64,000 bases of DNA from Cadophora sp. MPI-SDFR-AT-0126. Its lineage: Eukaryota; Ascomycota; Leotiomycetes; Helotiales; Ploettnerulaceae. The notes beneath the pieces are model-generated. The model searched no databases. It was not told where the DNA came from and saw nothing but the letters and a program-made list of their open reading frames with translations. Numbering within the stretch: position 1 is the stretch's first letter; each line of letters starts with the position of its first letter. Of this stretch, positions 59,037 to 64,000 are shown piece after piece. The stretch spans positions 992,001 through 1,056,000 of the forward strand of contig JAGMVK010000012.1 in NCBI GenBank assembly GCA_020747065.1. Reading direction: 5' to 3'. The position numbers and the translations under genes were made by a program.

Positions 59037-59655
59037 ATGCCCGAACGGCGCCACGCAACAACAACAACCTCCAGCTCCAGCGCCCGCAACCCACCAACAA
59101 CCAGCACCACCTCCGTCCGGCGCAACCTCTTCCAACACCACCTCACCCGCCGACCAACCACCAGCTCAACCTCGACCTCAGTCTCGAAGTCCAATTCCGC
59201 CGAGACGCTCCGTCTAGACGTCGATCCCGAGTCCGACTCCTCGGATATCGTGATCAGGGATAAGAACGGGGAGTTTGAGATTGAGGATTTGCCTGTCGAG
59301 CAGTTTGATGAGCAGGAGGAGGGGGGTGGAGGGGAGACGGGGGAGGATGAGAGTGAGTTATGGTTCCTTGAATATGTGTTCTGTTATACAGGGTAGTGGC
59401 GGTGCTAATCTGTGTCTTTTGTGCAGAAGAACGCCAGAGATTAGCTGATGCGGTTCGACATCATCAGAGGGATAGGAATCGTGCTCCAAGTGAGCCAGCT
59501 GGTATTTCTTCGCTCGCGAGACCACATTGCCGAAATAGAAGCTGATTGTAGCAGAACTACTCGAAGCCGTACGGGCCAGTCTCCGTGCGAAGGTCAATGC
59601 ATTGGCAGAGGATAACTGGATGTACGAGGCTGAAGATGATGCGCCTATTCGGTGA
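59037..59655 (+). CDS. small unknown protein with acidic middle and helical C-terminus
   Basis: Exons 59037-59352, 59427-59489 and 59552-59655 give 160 residues. The N-terminal half is Ser/Thr/Arg-rich (MPERRHATTTTSSSSARNPP). The middle is strongly acidic and contains IVIRDKNGEFEIEDLP. The C-terminus is helical (ELLEAVRASLRAKVNALAED, then NWMYEAEDDAPIR). The intron phases agree and the C-terminal helix looks conserved. I do not recognise the family; a small nuclear complex subunit is possible but is a guess. The frame is open upstream to 58872, so the ATG at 59037 is provisional. Confidence 0.65.
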
Positions 59656-59813
59656 TATACTGTGACACTATGATATGCTCCCTGCTCTCTCTCTTCTCGT
59701 TGGTCTGGTCTGGCATTGCATGGCATGGAACGGCGTTATATACCCAATGGTTGCATGATTTTGCTTCAGGCACACTGTCTATTCATACGCAAGATTGAAA
59801 ATGCTCTATTCCC

Positions 59814-60988
59814 TCAATCTAAACCCTCAGCAGCAGGTGCAGAAGAAGCTCCCACACGCTTTGTCTGTTGCTTCGCAGGCGCAGCGCCCATCCCACCCCC
59901 AAACATGCTCCCCATCATGTCCATCAATGGATTTCCCTGTCTCGGCCTCGAAATTCCAAAATACATCTCCGCGACCGAGGTCAGCGCCTCGTCCCAGATC
60001 CCTGCCTCCTTGATATGTACCGCATATTTGCTCTTCAATTGCGTAAACAAGCCCGCACTCCCCTTCTGCACAGCCAGCAGCAACAAGCCGAGAAAGTTCA
60101 GCAATGGCAAGCTGGGGTAGATCCGCATATCCGAAGAATTGCTACTGACGTCCTGCACCGAAAGTCCTTTATTCGCCTCCGTCAACCTGCTTGTGAATAA
60201 TCGTAGGGATTTCGTGGCATCGCGAACATTGCCTATGAGAAGGTAAGGGAACACTACACGTGCGGCGTACAGGGCTGCGGTGTGTGAGTCGTCTTGTGTG
60301 TACCATTCGTATTCCATCTTCGCGAAGACTTCTGGGGAGTCCTTTGTGCCGAGTGTAAGGTGTCGTTCTGCTTCGTAGGCTTCGTGTTCTTCGGCGTAGA
60401 GGGTACCTGCTACGTGGTGGAGTTCTGGTTCACCGGCTGGGTATTCGCCGCATTTTGCAGACCATCTGTATACCTAATTATCAGCTCAATTCTCCCTCCC
60501 TTCAAACTTTACTTCTTTCCCTTCTTGTGAACCGACTCCAACCCATTTTCCGTCGGAGAAGGCACAGAGAATCACTCACCCAATCATCTCACCAATAAAC
60601 TTCTTCCTCGTCGGCTCCTCACTATCAAACAGCCTCAAAAGCGCCAACAGTTTCCCCTTACTCCCCGAATCCACCTTCAGCTCCGCCTGCCTATACACGT
60701 CGACCAGAAACAAGCTTAGATCTCCACCGCTACCACCCTGTCCGGCTTTCAGCAGCGACTGCGAGACATTGAACAGGATGTCGATTGCGGCGTCCCAGGA
60801 GGCAGACTTGGCGTATCTGGCGGCGACGACGCGGGTTTGCTGCTGCGCTTCGTAGTATTGGCCTTCGGTGATTCTAGGGAGGTGTTAGATGGCTTTTGCT
60901 TTGTTTGCCTTTCGTGGATGAAGCGAACGAGAGGGAATACGCACTTGCCCTGCAGGCGCACAATGATCTTCTCAATTTTGCCACTCAT
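59814..60988 (-). CDS. GET4: GET4, tail-anchored protein insertion factor
   Basis: Minus-strand exons are 60988-60945, 60873-60580 and 60465-59814, giving 329 residues (human 327, yeast 312). The start MSGKIEKIIVRLQGK-ITEGQYYEAQQ and the alpha-solenoid blocks SWDAAIDILFNVSQSLLKAG, LLALLRLFDSEEPTRKKFIG and EPELHHVAGTLYAEEHEAYE match the family. Get4 pairs with Get5 and hands tail-anchored proteins from Sgt2 to Get3 in the cytosol. The C-terminal 40 residues are a Met/Gly-rich disordered tail (MMGSMFGGGMGAAPAK). Confidence 0.94.
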
Positions 60989-61628
60989 CTTGACGAGCTC
61001 CGCTGCGCGGACTGGGGTTGAAGCTGGTGTTGGTGGGATGTTGTGGTTGTGAAGTGGGCAGGGCAGGCTCGCGAGATTCCAATGTGGGTGACGAGGCTGA
61101 TGAAGGTTCTAGGCGGAGGTTCCAGAGCTTCCGCCGGCAGGACGTAATCCCAGCCAAAAATGAGACCCAATATCAGGAAACAAATACGATTTTGAATTGT
61201 GTTACACTCAATTTTGAACTTTTCATTATTGTAAGTTACTTACAATTCGTGATGTCTCCTACAAAACCACAATGCCTGCCAAGAATGGATGGCCGTTTGG
61301 CGGGGTCATCCTATCTTCTGCCATGTCAATTCATACTCCCACCCTATATCAGAGAACAAAGGATTCACGCTCACCTCCTCATTGTTTTTCAAAACTCTTC
61401 GCTTACTTTTCCAAGCTCTATTTCTACCTCCGTCTCAAAATGGCAAGACCATTTCTTTCATCCTTCACTTCATAATCCTGTCACCTAGAGTCCCTGAACC
61501 TGCTAGCGCACCAGCGTGTCCATATCAAGAACCGGGCTGATTTTGAACCAGACTTTCTCCTCCTTTTATGTAATACTGTCGAGTATTTAAATAAGAGATT
61601 TTTAGTCATCTTTTCTTCGAATCAGACA
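60989..61628. other. intergenic stretch
   Basis: The GET4 promoter and the region up to the tRNA gene. No gene is supported. Confidence 0.45.
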
Positions 61629-61736
61629 GCACTCTTGGTTTAGTGGTAAAATCAGCGCTTCCCATTCCATCTCACTGTGATAGAATTACTGTGAAAGAAT
61701 ATGCGCTGGCCCCGGGTTCGATTCCCGGAGGGTGCA
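61629..61736 (+). tRNA. tRNA-Gly(CCC) with intron
   Basis: The acceptor stem pairs GCACTCT (61629-61635) with AGGGTGC (61729-61735), followed by discriminator A. The D-arm TGGTTTAGTGGTAAAATC fits an A box. The anticodon stem AGCGC pairs with GCGCT, with CCC in the loop TTCCCAT. The T arm CCGGG-TTCGATT-CCCGG holds the B box. About 36 nt between the anticodon loop and GCGCT are read as an intron just 3' of the anticodon. A T-run at 61741-61745 is a good Pol III terminator. Confidence 0.88.
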
Positions 61737-64000
61737 ATACTTTTTGCTTTAGTTCCTTGTTTTGGCCTTCTCTGTCCCTATGTTCCTTGTCTTGAGAATT
61801 AGACCCGACAGTTGAGAATCGAACCAGACAGGAGCATTAATTTTTTCTTCTCTTTTTTGTGGCCTTCTTTGTCCTTGTGGTCTTACTCTTGACCTGAGAA
61901 GGAAATGCTCCTTGTAATTTTTCTTTTGCTTCTCTGTCTTCAGATTAATGGAAGTACTTCCGCTGAGAGAAGCGTGGTCGTAGTTCCACTTGATAGCAGG
62001 GTGAGTCGGGGTGGGACGCGCTCAAAGATAATGGGAAGCCAGGTTTAGTGTTAAAATCAGCGCTTCCCACTCCTTCTCACTGTCACAGAAGATGTACTGG
62101 TGCGTGCCCCTCCATGCTCCCCTCCATGCTAAGCGAGCCTCGCTTCTCACTCTGTTTACTTCATAGAATGTATTCAACTTCCTCCAGTCTTCTCATTTTC
62201 TTTTGAATAGTGGGAATTGCCCCTAGGAAACGTGGGAGCTCTGATGACTCCGCTCATCAGTGTGATAATAATTTATGTCGAGTCTCTTACTTACAAACTC
62301 AAATACTTGCATAAGTTGGGATGTGGAATTGTAGGCTTCATTTCGGCATCAATTGATGTCATTCAATCAGCTAGCCCTCAGTCGACTGTAGTTCTGTAGC
62401 TACAAGCTTTTTTGAGATATAATATGGTTGTCTGTGGAGAATATGATATGGTTGTCTTTGGAACTGTGATTGTCTCTTCCCTGAGGTTGTTTTTGCCCCT
62501 TTAAGCGAGTGCCAGCTCAAACAGCTCAGTGGCTCAAGTAAAATGAAGCACAGGTTTGTATGGGTTTGAGCTAGACAGATTTTGAGAAACTCCTCTTCTC
62601 AAAATATATTGCTCATAGAGAAAGGACCACTCAGACTTTGCCGTTGGAGGAAGGAGGCTTCCTATGGAGGCAGGTCTGGAGAGATGATCGAAGTGGTCTA
62701 CCACCTCCATGTCGGCTATCTAATCGTTAAATTCACCATCTGCCATAGGTAACTTTCGATAATGGAGTGTAAAGAAGTTTATAATGGAACACAGCCGTAA
62801 CAGCATTTCACATCAAGTAGGAAGTCTCGCAGTAAAAGGTACAACAGTTTTCACAAATCGAGCTCATCAGTGCAACGATAAACGTCTTTGATCTACAGTG
62901 TTAGCATAAACTCATTGATTGAATTCATTGACAACATCATGAATTCATTGCTTAGTCTCAAACGTTGATCGACCGCTCGTGTGATCGTAGAAACTCTTTT
63001 GTGACCCATTCACCATGCTAGATTTAGCTGTAAAGACTAGGCTGCTCAATGGTTTTTTTAAAAATCATGGAAGTCGGAGGAAGTAGAATTCCAGTACTTC
63101 CATGTGATTTCGGAGGTGCTTCCTCCAAGCAAGCCTGGGAGAATGGATAGACCTAAGCCCATCTCTTTGTATGTGAATTGCAATGGCATGCGCTAATACC
63201 CTCGCCCTCCCCACTCCCATCCCAAAAATGATCAGAGAAAATCGTCGAGTGAAATTTAAGGTAGACGACAACTTTCGATGACAGCAAGAGTAACATGGAC
63301 GGTAAGTGATCGGAACGACAAGAACGCGGGCGTGGTTTGCATGTTTACCTGTAGACTGAACGTGACTCTTAAGCTGGCCACCTACGTGTAATCCTAATGA
63401 AATTGCTTGATATGGCTCAAGAAAGAGCTCAGGAGCTTTCAAAATCTTTCCAGCCATAACCCAATCCATCATACGCCCGCGAGCCGACCCGTGGCTGCAG
63501 CTCGTGAGGCATTTTTGAAGACAAAGAACTCCTCGTATCTAATTAGGTCGATGCCTTTGTCTGACGTATTTACGTCTATATATGATGTTTAGAGACTCTG
63601 GAAAGAGTTCCATCCATACAGTCCTTACCAACGAAAGGGGACAGATTACGGCGGATTGGCTACGATGACATTTCCAACACTGGCCTCGGCCAAGAGATTC
63701 CCCAATAGTACAAGAGTTCAATATCGTGTAAGTAGGTCGAATAACAGATCGAGACTTAGGTAGAAGTTGAGTTGTAACTGGCGCTCAATATCAAGAATTC
63801 GGACAGCAAAAAATTGACAGCAGAACCAGGATTGACCGAAGAATCGAAGCTGAAGGGAAAGAGACAGTAGATCGTGAATCGCAAAGGCTACAGCGTGACA
63901 ATACACATCAAAGATGGGCGTATTGGTGAGAGAAAGAGCACTCCAGCCTCCTATCAGGCTTTGAAGAGGCACCGAGTCAGCTAAGGTCATTGAGAGAAGG
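61737..64000. other. gene-poor right end
   Basis: Apart from the tRNA fragment, more than 2 kb show no supported gene, repeat or RNA. Open frames are short. A minus-strand frame at 63718-63990 is hydrophobic but unlike any protein I know. This could be a gene-poor intergenic or the start of an accessory region. Confidence 0.4.
62041..62090 (+). pseudogene. degenerate copy of the 5' half of the tRNA-Gly gene
   Basis: About 50 nt here align with 61636-61685 of the tRNA gene with roughly six mismatches. They cover the D arm, the anticodon region (AATCAGCGCTTCCCA) and part of the intron. The 3' half with the T arm is missing. It is a broken tRNA copy, not a functional gene. Confidence 0.7.

Overview
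The window is nuclear DNA from a filamentous ascomycete (Pezizomycotina). A leotiomycete is my guess, not something shown. The evidence is short introns (about 43-115 nt, mostly 45-70) with GTAAGT/GTATGT donors and CTAAC/CTGAC-like branch sites, split ribosomal protein genes, a fungal NoxR, a TORC2 Rictor/Ste16 subunit, a peroxisomal uricase ending in SKL and a fused-length fungal prephenate dehydrogenase. Most genes are housekeeping genes in mixed orientation, several of them in divergent pairs sharing a short promoter. I see no CRISPR array, operon, virus or intact transposon.

Layout. 0-9 kb: a possible 35-residue membrane peptide, ESCRT-II VPS22, uS9 (RPS16), prephenate dehydrogenase TYR1, uS11 (RPS14) and the U5 snRNP assembly factor AAR2. 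9-17.8 kb: a small conserved-looking protein, eIF3c, a multi-pass membrane protein of unknown function, and uricase with candidate GATA and CGG-N6-CCG sites upstream. 19-29 kb: Rictor, an MFS transporter that looks frameshifted and prematurely stopped, a C2H2 zinc-finger protein and a five-exon gene of no family I know. 29-36.8 kb: mitochondrial uL13m divergent from the copper chaperone CCS1, then noxR behind a 2.5 kb leader, then a hemerythrin-domain protein. 38-45.4 kb: a tiny CYSTM-like cysteine-rich protein, RNA polymerase I subunit A49, eL41 (RPL41) with a split start codon, and an FHA-domain kinase of the Mek1/Cds1 type. 47-53 kb: a lactose-permease-like sugar transporter and a protein with an atypically spaced six-cysteine motif. 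53-61 kb: NAD-malic enzyme, the RNA decapping/exonuclease RAI1 with an 8-nt microexon, a small unknown protein and GET4. 61.6-64 kb: an intron-bearing tRNA-Gly(CCC), a degenerate copy of its 5' half about 400 bp away, and no further gene I can support.

The genes do not form one pathway. Themes that recur are translation (uS9, uS11, eL41, eIF3c, uL13m, RPA49, tRNA), RNA processing (AAR2, RAI1), redox and oxygen biology (CCS1, NoxR, hemerythrin protein) and nutrient use (uricase, sugar transporter, malic enzyme, TORC2). I found no wholly new multi-gene system. The most interesting signals are in gene structure: an intron inside the ATG of RPL41, an 8-nt exon in RAI1, very short exon/intron units in the FHA kinase, a hidden last exon in noxR, and two enzymes with a leader-bearing weak first ATG and a better-placed second ATG. 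All exon joins were worked out by eye from splice signals, phase arithmetic and family resemblance; none was confirmed by transcript data.
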